The position numbers and the translations under genes were made by a program. 28,767 nucleotides of DNA from Planctomycetota bacterium. GTDB lineage: Bacteria; Planctomycetota; UBA8742; JACQVU01. Under the pieces are notes generated by a model. That model was given only the letters and a program-made list of their open reading frames with translations, did no database searches and was not told the origin of the DNA. Position 1 is the first letter of the stretch, and the number at the start of each line of letters is the position of its first letter. Shown piece by piece: positions 7,988-15,627 of this stretch. Where the stretch lies: the NCBI GenBank assembly GCA_016209585.1, contig JACQVU010000285.1, positions 1 through 28,767 of the forward strand, read 5' to 3'.

Positions 7988-8632
7988 ATGCCCCAGCGCC
8001 GTCCACCCGTCCTCAGCGAACAGGTGCTCCTCCTGAACCGGCACTTCACGCCGGTGGGGGTCATCGACGTTCGCGAGTGCTTTGGCCTCCTGGCCCGCGA
8101 GGTGGCCGAGGTCGTCGACGTCCGCGACGGCGCCTGGCAACAGTTCTCGTTTGACGAGTGGCTGGAACTCGGCGACGTGGAGCCGCTTCCCGACGACGAC
8201 TGGATATCGACCGTCACCCTGCGGATCCGCGTGCCGCGCGTCCTGCGCCTGCGCATTTACGACCGCGTCCACCGCCGCGACGTGAAATTCTCCCGCCGCG
8301 CCGTTTTCCTACGCGACGAGTACCGCTGCGTCTATTGCGGTCGCCGGCTGCCAGCATCCAAACTCTCGCTGGACCACGTGCTGCCCCGTTCCCTGGGCGG
8401 CGAGTCCCGCTGGGAGAACCTGGTCACCGCCTGCATGCCCTGCAACGTGCGCAAGGGGCAGCGCACGCCCGACAAGGCCGGCATGCGGCTGCTCTACCGC
8501 CCGGCCCGCCCCTCGTTCCACCCGGTCATCGCCAGCGCCATGCGCAACGAGAAGTACCGCGTCTGGCGCGTCTTCCTCCCCCGCTGGAACCCCTCCCCCG
8601 AACCCGCCCTCCACTCCGCCACCGGCGACTGA
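7988..8632 (+). CDS. HNH endonuclease family protein
   Basis: A 214-aa protein. The N-terminal half (LLLNRHFTPVGVIDVRECFGLL) is typical of a stand-alone HNH family common in environmental bacteria. The HNH/zinc domain occupies residues ~110-160: CVYC (C114, C117), SLDHVLPRSLGG (D129-H130), ENLVTAC (N144), and CMPC (C149, C152). These give the beta-beta-alpha metal nuclease core with a four-Cys zinc site. The target is unknown; family members are often conserved outside mobile elements, so a repair or nucleic-acid-processing role is as likely as a defence role. It follows the kinase by 34 bases and may share its transcript. Confidence 0.85.
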   Translation: MPQRRPPVLSEQVLLLNRHFTPVGVIDVRECFGLLAREVAEVVDVRDGAWQQFSFDEWLELGDVEPLPDDDWISTVTLRIRVPRVLRLRIYDRVHRRDVKFSRRAVFLRDEYRCVYCGRRLPASKLSLDHVLPRSLGGESRWENLVTACMPCNVRKGQRTPDKAGMRLLYRPARPSFHPVIASAMRNEKYRVWRVFLPRWNPSPEPALHSATGD

Positions 8633-8696
8633 AACAGGTTCTGAGCGGGTCCGGTGGAAACCAGCCGCCTTCGGTTGCGATTGATCCGGTAGCTGC

Positions 8697-8715
8697 GGGG
8701 CGCGCTGGGCGCCCC
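8697..8715. repeat. GC-rich hairpin after the HNH gene
   Basis: GGGGCGC (8697-8703) and GCGCCCC (8709-8715) form a 7-bp stem with a 5-base loop. No T tract follows, so terminator function is uncertain. It lies between the HNH stop and the promoter of the lipoprotein gene. Confidence 0.4.
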
Positions 8716-8720
8716 ACCCC

Positions 8721-8750
8721 TTGTTCCCGACGCCGCCGCTTCCGTAAAAT
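8721..8750 (+). promoter_or_regulatory. Candidate sigma70 promoter of the lipoprotein gene
   Basis: TTGTTC (8721-8726), 18-base spacer, TAAAAT (8745-8750), in an otherwise GC-rich gap. This predicts a ~50-base leader before the ATG at 8810. Confidence 0.5.
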
Positions 8751-8809
8751 ACGGCGCCTCTTCCACCAACGAAGCCGGCTCTGGTCGCTACGCACGAAAG
8801 GACCCGCCC

Positions 8810-9622
8810 ATGACTCTCCGTCGGACCATTCTCGCTCTCGCCGCGCTGCCGCTGCTGGCGCTGTCGGTCTCGGGCTGCCTCATCTACACCGACTTCATCA
8901 AACTCAAGAAAGACGGCTCCGGGACCATCACCATCGACTACTCGATGTCGAAGAAACTCTATTCCCAGTATGAGTCGGCCGAGAAGATGAAGAAGACCGC
9001 GCCGGGCATGCCGGTGCCGCAGGTCACGCTGCCGCTCTCGTTCGACCAGGAGGAACTGAAGACCCAACTGACCCACAAGGAGGTCAAGATCAAGGCCCTG
9101 TCCGTTACTCCGGGCGCGCGCCAGAGCGTGCACGTCGAACTGGAGTTCAAAACCCTCGCGCACCTGTCGGAACTGGCCTTCCCGCCGCTCAAGAACTCCA
9201 AGTTCACGTTCAACGCCGACGCGGAGACCGAGACCTACACCTACACGCGCGTCGGGGCGGTTGAACCGCCGCAGGACTTTCTCAGCGCGCTCAACCAGCT
9301 CAAGAGCAACCCGATGGGCGCGGACCCCGCCAAACAGATGGAGGCCGGTTTGGGGGAGGAGAAAGAGGCGGTGATCACCAACAAGGTGGAGATGCCCGAG
9401 AACGTCGAGAAATGCAACATCGCGGACGAGAAAGAGAAGAAGAAGGCGATGAGCGGAAGGACGGTCACCTGGACCCAGAAGAAGCCCTACACCGAAACCA
9501 AGATCGCTCTTGAGGCCTCCGCCGAGACCAAGCCCAAGAAGGCCGCCCCCGCGAAGAAAGAGGAGCCGAAGAAGGAAGAGCCGAAGAAGGAAGAACCGAA
9601 GAAGGAAGAACCGAAGAAGTGA
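8810..9622 (+). CDS. Secreted lipoprotein with Lys/Glu/Pro repeat tail
   Basis: A 270-aa protein with a type II signal peptide: a positively charged MTLRR, a hydrophobic core, and the lipobox LSVSGC (Cys at about residue 23), so it should be lipidated and exported. The middle has alternating strand/helix segments (GSGTITIDYSMSKKL, SVHVELEFKTL) and no family I recognise. The C-terminus is low-complexity: KPKKAAPAKK followed by four EEPKK units, likely extended and charged, and perhaps envelope- or peptidoglycan-interacting. AAAGGA lies nine bases before the ATG. A hairpin (9631-9637 with 9649-9655) follows the stop. Confidence 0.8.
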   Translation: MTLRRTILALAALPLLALSVSGCLIYTDFIKLKKDGSGTITIDYSMSKKLYSQYESAEKMKKTAPGMPVPQVTLPLSFDQEELKTQLTHKEVKIKALSVTPGARQSVHVELEFKTLAHLSELAFPPLKNSKFTFNADAETETYTYTRVGAVEPPQDFLSALNQLKSNPMGADPAKQMEAGLGEEKEAVITNKVEMPENVEKCNIADEKEKKKAMSGRTVTWTQKKPYTETKIALEASAETKPKKAAPAKKEEPKKEEPKKEEPKKEEPKK

Positions 9623-9630
9623 CGGCCGGC

Positions 9631-9655
9631 CACCGCGCGGGCGGCGGCCGCGGTG
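9631..9655. terminator. Hairpin between convergent genes
   Basis: CACCGCG (9631-9637) pairs with CGCGGTG (9649-9655). It lies just after the lipoprotein stop and before the convergent Toprim-like gene. There is no T tract, so it is only a possible terminator. Confidence 0.35.
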
Positions 9656-9760
9656 TCGTGAGCGACGCGGATACCGTGGTGGTCGCCGATTCTCCGAGCC
9701 TTGATTCCACCCTCCGCTACGTGCGGTACTGTTCCGCTACGCCGCGCGAGTCATCTCGCC

Positions 9761-10378
9761 CTAACCACCCTCTCCTTGCCTGATCGTTTTCATCTTGTCC
9801 CGTAAATCGTCCATGAATGCTTTGAGTGACCGCTCGTTCTTGCCTGCGCGGTACAGGCACATGCCGTCGACCAGTTCCTGGGCAAACTCGATTCCCCCCA
9901 ACGTAGCGGGGTGACCCGCTTTCCGAACGGCGTTCGCGAGCGCGTGCTTGTAGTAGTCCCGCGCGCACTTTTTCTTGGCGATTGCTGGCCGGATCCCGAC
10001 GACCTCCTTGAAGGACTCCGGGTCCGCCAGATACCAGCGCTCGACGTGCGGATTGGGACAGGCCACGACCAACCGGTCGGAGAAAGGCGCAGTAGTGGCT
10101 TTCTGGATAGTCTTCTTCGCCATGGCGAAGGTCGAGCAGTTGCCGTCGATTCCTACGATCAGGAGGTCGGGAGGGGCAAAGCCGAGCGCGCCCTTCGCGA
10201 CGACCAGCTGGTACAGCTTCAGCGCGGCGATGACCGGGCCGTGACCGCCCCGCGCGGAACGGACCTGTGACGAGACCGCGACGTTCTCATCCCGGGCGAT
10301 CCGCTGCAGCATCGGAACGAGAAACGCCTCGTGCGCGCGATCCTCGACGAAGATGTCTACCGCGACGGGGCTACTCAT
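9761..10378 (-). CDS. Toprim-like (DUF4276/RloB-type) protein paired with AAA ATPase
   Basis: A 205-aa protein from the chosen start. A first strand ends in an acidic residue (VDIFVEDRAHEAFL, E12), followed by a central DLLIVGIDGN strand-loop (D71, D78) and then PNPHVERWYLADPESF (109-123). The last resembles the N-P-x-x-E-x-W motif seen in RloB/DUF4276-type Toprim proteins. The remainder is helical and basic. It overlaps the upstream ATPase gene by eight bases (start ATG 10376-10378, ATPase stop 10371-10373), so the two are translationally coupled. The start at 10378 has GGGGGA upstream and is preferred over 10417. Such ATPase-plus-Toprim pairs are known in anti-phage modules (OLD/Gabija-like logic, AbiL, PARIS); assignment to any named type is not proven. 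Confidence 0.65.
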   Translation of the reverse strand: MSSPVAVDIFVEDRAHEAFLVPMLQRIARDENVAVSSQVRSARGGHGPVIAALKLYQLVVAKGALGFAPPDLLIVGIDGNCSTFAMAKKTIQKATTAPFSDRLVVACPNPHVERWYLADPESFKEVVGIRPAIAKKKCARDYYKHALANAVRKAGHPATLGGIEFAQELVDGMCLYRAGKNERSLKAFMDDLRDKMKTIRQGEGG

Positions 10379-11606
10379 CGAGCATCCCCCGCAAGAGCAG
10401 GCTCTCGAAAAGCCCATCCTCCGTTCCGGTCGTGAGGGCCGCGGCTATCTTGTGATCCTTGAACAACGGGCCTGTGACGTCGAAGGCAGAAACGACCGTC
10501 GCCTGCCCGTCCCGCCGCACGTTGAACAGCCCGATGTCCCCAGGCCGCGAGCGGGCGCCCTTCAGCACGGCATCGCAGAACAGGGGCGAGTGCGTGGTGA
10601 CGACAACCTGACGCCCCTGCTCGAGAGCCAGGGAGAGCAGGAGCTGGGCGATCATCTCGAGCCGGCGCGGATGGACGCCGTTTTCGGGCTCTTCGAACGC
10701 GAGGAGCGAGCCACTCCAGGGATTGACGGCAATCGCGCACAGCGCAAGCACGCGGAGCGTGCCTTCGGAGACGATGCGCGATGAGTAGTCGATCCCGTCT
10801 TGACGGATCAAGAGGTCGAGCGTTCCCCGGCGCTTGTCCAGGTCGACCGTGACCTCCTCCACGCTCGGGATGATCGAGCGCAGGGTCCGCTTCGCGGCCT
10901 TGAGGTGCTTGTCGTGGTCGGCCTGCAGGCGATAAAGAAACGGAGCGATGTCGCCACCCAGGACGCCGATGTCGCGGACGTCCGACGGGGGCTGCGCCGC
11001 CCGCATCGAGACGCGCGGGTCGAGGTAGTAGGTGCGCCATCCCGAAAGCTCGGATCGCGCGCGGTCGATATCCCGATACTCGGGTGCGCCGAGTCGTGGG
11101 TCGGAGAGGATCGCGTAGTTCTGGCTGGGGTGTTCGTACCGGGGCTTGCCGGGGTGACTCTTGCGGCGCACCCGGAGCTTCTCGTTAACCAGCTCGATGG
11201 CCGCGATCCCCTTCGGTTCGCTGTCCCTGCCGAGAGAGGATAGGTACTCATCGGCGACCGCGAGCGTACCGGAACGAGGATCGATGCTCACCGCCACGCG
11301 GTAGCGATACGCGTTCCGGTCCCGCGTGAGGTCCGCCGCAAGCGAGAACTGCGCGGACGACGCGGATAGCAGCTCGGCTAGCCCGCCGGACGGGAAGGAG
11401 AACGCCTCGATCGGGTGCCCCCGGATGGGCTCGCCGAGGGCGTCGGCGAGCGTGCGCTGGGTGCCGATGCGGGAGAGCGCCTGGATGGCATCCAGGAGGT
11501 TGCTTTTCCCCGCGGCGTTGGGGCCGAAGAGCACCGCCATTTGCGGGAACTTGACCGTCACGTCCTTCAACGACTTGAAGCCGCGGACCGTGAGACTTTT
11601 CAGCAT
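10371..11606 (-). CDS. AAA family (OLD/RloA-like, AAA_21) ATPase
   Basis: A 411-aa ABC/SMC-type ATPase without a long coiled coil. MLKSLTVRGFKSL is the typical first strand. Walker A is GPNAAGKS (28-35), the signature-like SRIVSEGTLRVLAL spans 276-289, Walker B is LLAFEEPENG (301-310), and the H-loop is TTHSP (337-341). The EEPENGVHP form is characteristic of the AAA_21 group that includes OLD-family and RloA/AbiL ATPases. It is intact and is followed at once by an overlapping Toprim-like gene, so it probably acts as the sensor or energy component of a two-protein nuclease or defence module. No third gene belongs clearly to the pair. Confidence 0.85.
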   Translation of the reverse strand: MLKSLTVRGFKSLKDVTVKFPQMAVLFGPNAAGKSNLLDAIQALSRIGTQRTLADALGEPIRGHPIEAFSFPSGGLAELLSASSAQFSLAADLTRDRNAYRYRVAVSIDPRSGTLAVADEYLSSLGRDSEPKGIAAIELVNEKLRVRRKSHPGKPRYEHPSQNYAILSDPRLGAPEYRDIDRARSELSGWRTYYLDPRVSMRAAQPPSDVRDIGVLGGDIAPFLYRLQADHDKHLKAAKRTLRSIIPSVEEVTVDLDKRRGTLDLLIRQDGIDYSSRIVSEGTLRVLALCAIAVNPWSGSLLAFEEPENGVHPRRLEMIAQLLLSLALEQGRQVVVTTHSPLFCDAVLKGARSRPGDIGLFNVRRDGQATVVSAFDVTGPLFKDHKIAAALTTGTEDGLFESLLLRGMLDE

Positions 11607-11776
11607 GAGTTTCTCGTCACCTCAGCCCGGGCATCCGGGGAAGGCGCGCGCGGCCGGCGCCGACGACCGAAGCGGCCTCGCCCCCCGAGCCCCGCTGGCC
11701 TTCGCCATCGGCTCGCGCCTCGCCGCTTGATCAATCCGCGGCGTGCGCACCGCGCCCCGTTTCTCGATGCGGCCAA

Positions 11777-11795
11777 TGGCGCGCGACGCGCGCCA
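11777..11795. terminator. GC-rich hairpin between minus-strand genes
   Basis: TGGCGCGC (11777-11784), loop GAC, GCGCGCCA (11788-11795). On the minus strand it lies just after the stop of the small membrane protein, but no T tract follows. It is a possible weak terminator or a folding element separating that gene from the AAA ATPase. Confidence 0.35.
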
Positions 11796-11802
11796 AACGG
11801 CA

Positions 11803-12066
11803 TCACCCCCGTGACAGCGGGCTGGTCGATAACGGCGTCGGCGCGCCACCACCACCGCCTGAGTTCGGGAACCCGCCAGCGCCGGAAACGGGCGGGGTGT
11901 AGGGGCTTTCCGTCCCGCCGCCGCCACCGCCGCCGCCGTCGAAGGCGGGCTGATCCGGCAGGCCGTTGGTTTCGTCCTCAGCCTGGGCCTCGTGGTAGAG
12001 AACCCAGAGGACGGGGAGGGTGGCGAAGACCCCCGCGACGAAGAAGAGCATGAGGAGGTCGAACAT
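11803..12066 (-). CDS. Small membrane protein with glycine-rich tail
   Basis: An 87-aa protein starting MFDLLMLFFVAGVFATLPVLWVLYHEAQAEDE: one TM helix (residues ~3-23), then an acidic stretch and a C-terminal region dominated by Gly runs broken by Pro/Ser. This predicts a one-pass inner-membrane protein with a flexible tail. The start at 12066 is chosen because the membrane helix begins there; the frame upstream (to 12180) is Arg/Pro-rich and unlike protein. I do not recognise a family, and the neighbours give no clear functional link. Confidence 0.6.
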   Translation of the reverse strand: MFDLLMLFFVAGVFATLPVLWVLYHEAQAEDETNGLPDQPAFDGGGGGGGGTESPYTPPVSGAGGFPNSGGGGGAPTPLSTSPLSRG

Positions 12067-12145
12067 CGGGGTTCCGCGTCCTTGGCGCGCGTGGCCGCCG
12101 ACCGCCTCCGCCCTTGACAGCCCCGCGGAACTTCTCCACGGGTCG

Positions 12146-12913
12146 TCAGGCTGACGGCGCGGGCGGCGGGCCGGAAACAAGCGAGAGGCCGTAGGTCAGC
12201 CGGGAGAGGAGCCACTCCGCATCGCGGGGGTCCTTCCCGCCGACGACGACTTCGCGAATCAGCGGTTCGTACGAGAGCGTGCCGAAGACTTCCAGCGGCG
12301 ACGGCGCCTCGGGCATGGTGGCCATGGCCGGGTCGGAGTCGGCGTAGTCGCCGGCCGCGTCGCGCCGGGCGGCGGCTTCGTCGAGCCAGTCGAGGTACTC
12401 GCAGAAGCGGTGGAGGATGGCCAGCAGCGCCTTGCTGCGGCGCTTGGACAGGCCGCGAGCCAAGCGCCCGACACGGTCGAGTTTGGCGTCGTACCGGCGC
12501 ACCTCTTCCTGGTGCGCCGTCCAGGCCCGCGAGGGGGCCTCGCCCTTCTTCGGCGCCGGCTCGCCGGGCGGCGCGGGTGGGCGGTAGCGGTCCGCCACGC
12601 GGGTCACGATCTCGGCGTAGAGGTCGACGTGATCGCGCAAGGCCCACGCGGCGAACGGCCGCTTGTTTTTCTCGAATTCCCGCGCCAAGTCGCGCGCCAA
12701 GTCCACCGCCCCCTCAAGTTGGGCGAAGCGGTAGTAGGCCAGGTTCAGGAACCGGATCACCTCGGCGTAGTGGCCGCGCACCGGGTCAGCCTTCTGCCGG
12801 ACGCCGGGCGAGAAGAGCACCTCCTGCACCAGGTCGTGCGTGGCTTCCCGCGCCCGCTGGAACGAGGCGCGCAGTTGGCCGTAAGTAAGGTAGGCGAACT
12901 CGGCGGTCTGCAT
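12146..12913 (-). CDS. Conserved-looking helical protein of unknown function
   Basis: A 255-aa, mostly helical, charged protein (MQTAEFAYLTYGQLRASFQRAREATHDL...). It has a Pro-rich linker near residue 112-122 (PPAPPGEPAPKK), then more helices and an Ala/Pro-rich end. There is no TM segment, signal peptide or catalytic motif. Codon use is like that of its neighbours. No Shine-Dalgarno sequence is obvious before the ATG at 12913. I cannot name a family. It is transcribed in the same direction as the small membrane protein 79 bases downstream and may be co-transcribed with it. Confidence 0.6.
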   Translation of the reverse strand: MQTAEFAYLTYGQLRASFQRAREATHDLVQEVLFSPGVRQKADPVRGHYAEVIRFLNLAYYRFAQLEGAVDLARDLAREFEKNKRPFAAWALRDHVDLYAEIVTRVADRYRPPAPPGEPAPKKGEAPSRAWTAHQEEVRRYDAKLDRVGRLARGLSKRRSKALLAILHRFCEYLDWLDEAAARRDAAGDYADSDPAMATMPEAPSPLEVFGTLSYEPLIREVVVGGKDPRDAEWLLSRLTYGLSLVSGPPPAPSA

Positions 12914-12998
12914 GCGGTGGCCAGGTCGGCGCCACGAACGGTCGGGCGGACGAGCGCCATTGTCTGGCTGAAGGGCCGCGAAGTCAAGCCGACGCGGA

Positions 12999-13349
12999 AT
13001 GGCGAATGGCGAATGGCCGCGACGGCCGGAGTATCCGGAGAAAGAGCGCGCCCGCTGGGCCTTGTGGCCGGGGCCGGTGCTGCCTTCGCCCGACGGCCGG
13101 AGCGCGCTGGTGTTTTACGGCAAGTTGAAGTGCGGGGTGGGCGCGTTCAACTTCCACGGCGTGGGGCAGTCGCTGGCCGTGTGGGACGCGCCCGACCAGA
13201 CGCCGCTCAACAAGGACGAATGGGACTATTGCGGCCTTGGCCACGCCGAGTTCATGCGCGAGGGCGGGCGCGTGGAGTACGTCACCTATTACCGCCCCAC
13301 CGAGTTCCTCAAGGGCGAGATGCGGCTGGTGGAGGCGCGGTTGCGGTGA
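12999..13349 (+). CDS. Short ORF resembling pieces of a DUF4185-like beta-propeller protein
   Basis: 116 aa with segments such as PGPVLPSPDGRSALVFYGKL, QSLAVWDAPD and VEYVTYYRPTEFLKGEMRLV, reminiscent of repeats in DUF4185 or glycosidase-like propeller proteins. It is far shorter than that family (~300 aa), so it may be a remnant with an internal deletion. The start lies in a threefold ATGGCGA repeat (about 12999-13015) that could have arisen by slippage. A perfect 8-bp hairpin (13348-13366) overlaps its stop. Family assignment is weak. Confidence 0.4.
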   Translation: MANGEWPRRPEYPEKERARWALWPGPVLPSPDGRSALVFYGKLKCGVGAFNFHGVGQSLAVWDAPDQTPLNKDEWDYCGLGHAEFMREGGRVEYVTYYRPTEFLKGEMRLVEARLR

Positions 13350-13366
13350 GGGGAACCGTTCCCCTC
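13348..13366. terminator. 8-bp hairpin overlapping the end of the 12999 ORF
   Basis: GAGGGGAA (13348-13355), loop CCG, TTCCCCTC (13359-13366). No T tract follows. The rest of the 244-base gap to the next gene (13350-13593) shows nothing else I can support. Confidence 0.35.
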
Positions 13367-13593
13367 CTCCGGCGCGTCATCCGCGGATGGCGGCACGATT
13401 CCTTGATCATCGCCCCCTCCTTCCCTACTATTGTTCTTGAGCATCGGCCTCGCGGCGTCCCTCCGTATCGTCCATTGTCGCCTCCTTCCGCCGCCGCGGG
13501 TGTCTGATGGCGCTTATCCCGCCGCCCGTTGACGCGACCCCACCGGGCGGCCGCGCCGTTCGGCCTCGGCCTGATCGAACGCAACGACCGCCC

Positions 13594-15585
13594 ATGAAAA
13601 TTCTGCTCATCTGGACCGACTGCACCACCAACGAGTGCCCGCGCCCGCACCTCGGCTTCACCTACCTGGTGGCGGCCATCCGCCGGCAGGGGCGACACGA
13701 GGCGGCGGTGCAGATTTTCTGGAAGAAACCCACCCGCCAGGAGGTCTGGGAGGTCATGGAGCGGGAGAAACCAGCCTTGGTCGGGGCGACCTCCATGACC
13801 AGCCAGTGGCCGGTGGTCTACCCGATTCTCACCGCCGTCCGGCAGAAGTACCGCGTGCCGGTGGTGGTGGGGGGCATCCACGCGGCGTTCGCCACGGAAG
13901 GGGTGCTCTCCTGCCCGGCGGTCGACATGGTGTGCCGCGGCGACGGCGAGGAGACCATCTGCTCCCTGGCCGACGCGCTGGAAGAGGGGCGGCCGCTGGA
14001 CCAGGTGCCGAACCTGGTCTCGAAACGCGGCGACGGCAGCCTCTACACCCGGCCCGGCGGGGCGGGTTTGACGCGCCTTCCCTGGGCCGACCGCCCCGGC
14101 TACGCCACGCTCGGCCCGCTGGAGCGCGACCTGGACGCGGACCACTACGTCGTCGGCCCCGTCCACCAGCCGGCCCAGAACCTCGACGACCTGCCCTGGG
14201 CCGACTACAGCCTGCTGCCCATGGACCACATCCTCTTGCGCAACGGCGGCGACTTCTATCACGCCAGCGCCCGCGGCTGCCCCTTCACCTGCACCTATTG
14301 TTGCAGCCCGATGTACGCCCACGAGTTCAAGGGCGACAACGGAAAGGTGGTGCGCCGTCTCTCGCCGGACCGCATCACGGCGGAACTCAAGGCTGCGGCG
14401 GAGCGTTACCCCGACATGCGGCGCGTCACGCTGCTCGACGACGTGTTCGCCCCGCCGCTGCCGTGGCTGGAACGGTTCGCCGAGGTCTATCCGCGCGAGG
14501 TGGGGCTGCCGATCAACGCCATGCTGCGGCCGGAGTCGGCGCGGCCCGACCTCTTGCGCCTGTTGCGCAAGGCGGGCGTCGAAGACGTGATGCTCGGGCT
14601 GGAAGCGGGCAACGAGCAGATTCGGCGCGACGTCCTGCGCCGCAACCTCTCCAACGAGCGGATGATCAAGGCCTTCCAACTCTGCCGCGAGCACGGAATG
14701 CGGACGCTGGCCTACGTGATGGTGGGCGTCCCCGGCGAGACCGAGGCCACGATGAACGACACCTATGAGATGGTGAAACTCATCGAGCCTGACTATGTCA
14801 CCGCGAGCATCTTCTTTCCCTTCCCCGGAACGCCGCTCTACACCGAGTGCGAGAAGAACGGTTGGATCGAACTCGACGCCGCCGACGAGGACATTCCCGG
14901 CGACTACTACGAACGCTCCTGGGTGAACCACCCCAACCTCACGCGAGATCAGGTGCGCCGCGCCTTCCAGCGCGTGCTGGCGCTGGGCGCCTCCATCACG
15001 CCGCGGCGGCTGCCGCGCGGCGCCTACGACTTCCTGGCGCACCTCGGCGACGCCAAGGTCACCGTTCCCGACGGCGCGCGGGTCTACATCAGCAGCGTGG
15101 CCGCCTCCTACCCCGAAGGGTGCTGGCTGTTCGCGCCGGCGGGGTCGCGCCTGGTGTACGAGAACGTGAGGTTGCCCGAGCGGGCCGGGGCGGAGATCGT
15201 GCCGGGCCTGCAAGCCGCGCTGGACGAGTTCGCCCCGTCGGGAGTGCGATACCAAATGAAGGTGGATGGCGACGTGGCGTGGGAGAAGACGCTGGACTTC
15301 CGCGCCGAGGCCCGCCCCGACGGGCGCTGCTGGGAGGAGCACGCGGTCGACCTCTCGCGCCACGGCGGCCGCACGGTCACCGTGGAACTGGCCATCGACG
15401 TGCCCGCCGACGCGCCCAACCACCTCGGTCTGGGTTGGGGGCGGTCGCAGATCGTCGACACGGCGCTCGACCCCGTCCGGCGCGAGTTCTCATCGAAGGG
15501 CGGGCGCCGCGCGCGCCGCCATCCGGTGTTCCGCAGCCGGCCGCTGGCCGACCCCACGCAGACGGCGAAGGCGGTCTTCGCCTGA
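13594..15585 (+). CDS. B12-binding-type radical SAM protein with C-terminal beta domain
   Basis: A 663-aa protein. The N-terminal domain (1-~140) has the cobalamin-binding/Rossmann shape (MKILLIWTDC..., VVVGGIHAAFATEGVL, DMVCRGDGEETI), although a DxHxxG cobalamin ligand motif is not visible. The radical SAM core follows, with the 4Fe-4S motif CPFTCTYC (C229, C233, C236), then GLEAGNEQIRRDVLRR and YVMVGVPGETE. After ~480 there is an additional ~160-residue beta-rich domain ending in DLSRHGGRTVTVELAIDVPAD... and LGLGWG, which looks like a carbohydrate- or sugar-hydrolase-associated jelly roll; this is an unusual fusion. The start at 13594 is chosen over 13507 because the family begins MKILLI. 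It is the first gene of a four-gene cluster. The substrate is unknown; a lipid, sugar or peptide methylation or rearrangement is possible. Confidence 0.82.
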   Translation: MKILLIWTDCTTNECPRPHLGFTYLVAAIRRQGRHEAAVQIFWKKPTRQEVWEVMEREKPALVGATSMTSQWPVVYPILTAVRQKYRVPVVVGGIHAAFATEGVLSCPAVDMVCRGDGEETICSLADALEEGRPLDQVPNLVSKRGDGSLYTRPGGAGLTRLPWADRPGYATLGPLERDLDADHYVVGPVHQPAQNLDDLPWADYSLLPMDHILLRNGGDFYHASARGCPFTCTYCCSPMYAHEFKGDNGKVVRRLSPDRITAELKAAAERYPDMRRVTLLDDVFAPPLPWLERFAEVYPREVGLPINAMLRPESARPDLLRLLRKAGVEDVMLGLEAGNEQIRRDVLRRNLSNERMIKAFQLCREHGMRTLAYVMVGVPGETEATMNDTYEMVKLIEPDYVTASIFFPFPGTPLYTECEKNGWIELDAADEDIPGDYYERSWVNHPNLTRDQVRRAFQRVLALGASITPRRLPRGAYDFLAHLGDAKVTVPDGARVYISSVAASYPEGCWLFAPAGSRLVYENVRLPERAGAEIVPGLQAALDEFAPSGVRYQMKVDGDVAWEKTLDFRAEARPDGRCWEEHAVDLSRHGGRTVTVELAIDVPADAPNHLGLGWGRSQIVDTALDPVRREFSSKGGRRARRHPVFRSRPLADPTQTAKAVFA

Positions 15586-15627
15586 CGGTGCGCGGGCGTC
15601 GGGAAGCGGTCGTGGGGTCCGGGGCCT

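Noticed and set aside
6679..8256. 525-aa minus-strand ORF opposite the kinase and HNH genes
   Set aside because: Antisense shadow; the plus strand has complete kinase motifs.
13309..15423. 704-aa minus-strand ORF opposite the B12 radical SAM gene
   Set aside because: Shadow caused by codon bias in GC-rich DNA; the plus-strand protein has the 4Fe-4S motif and family length.
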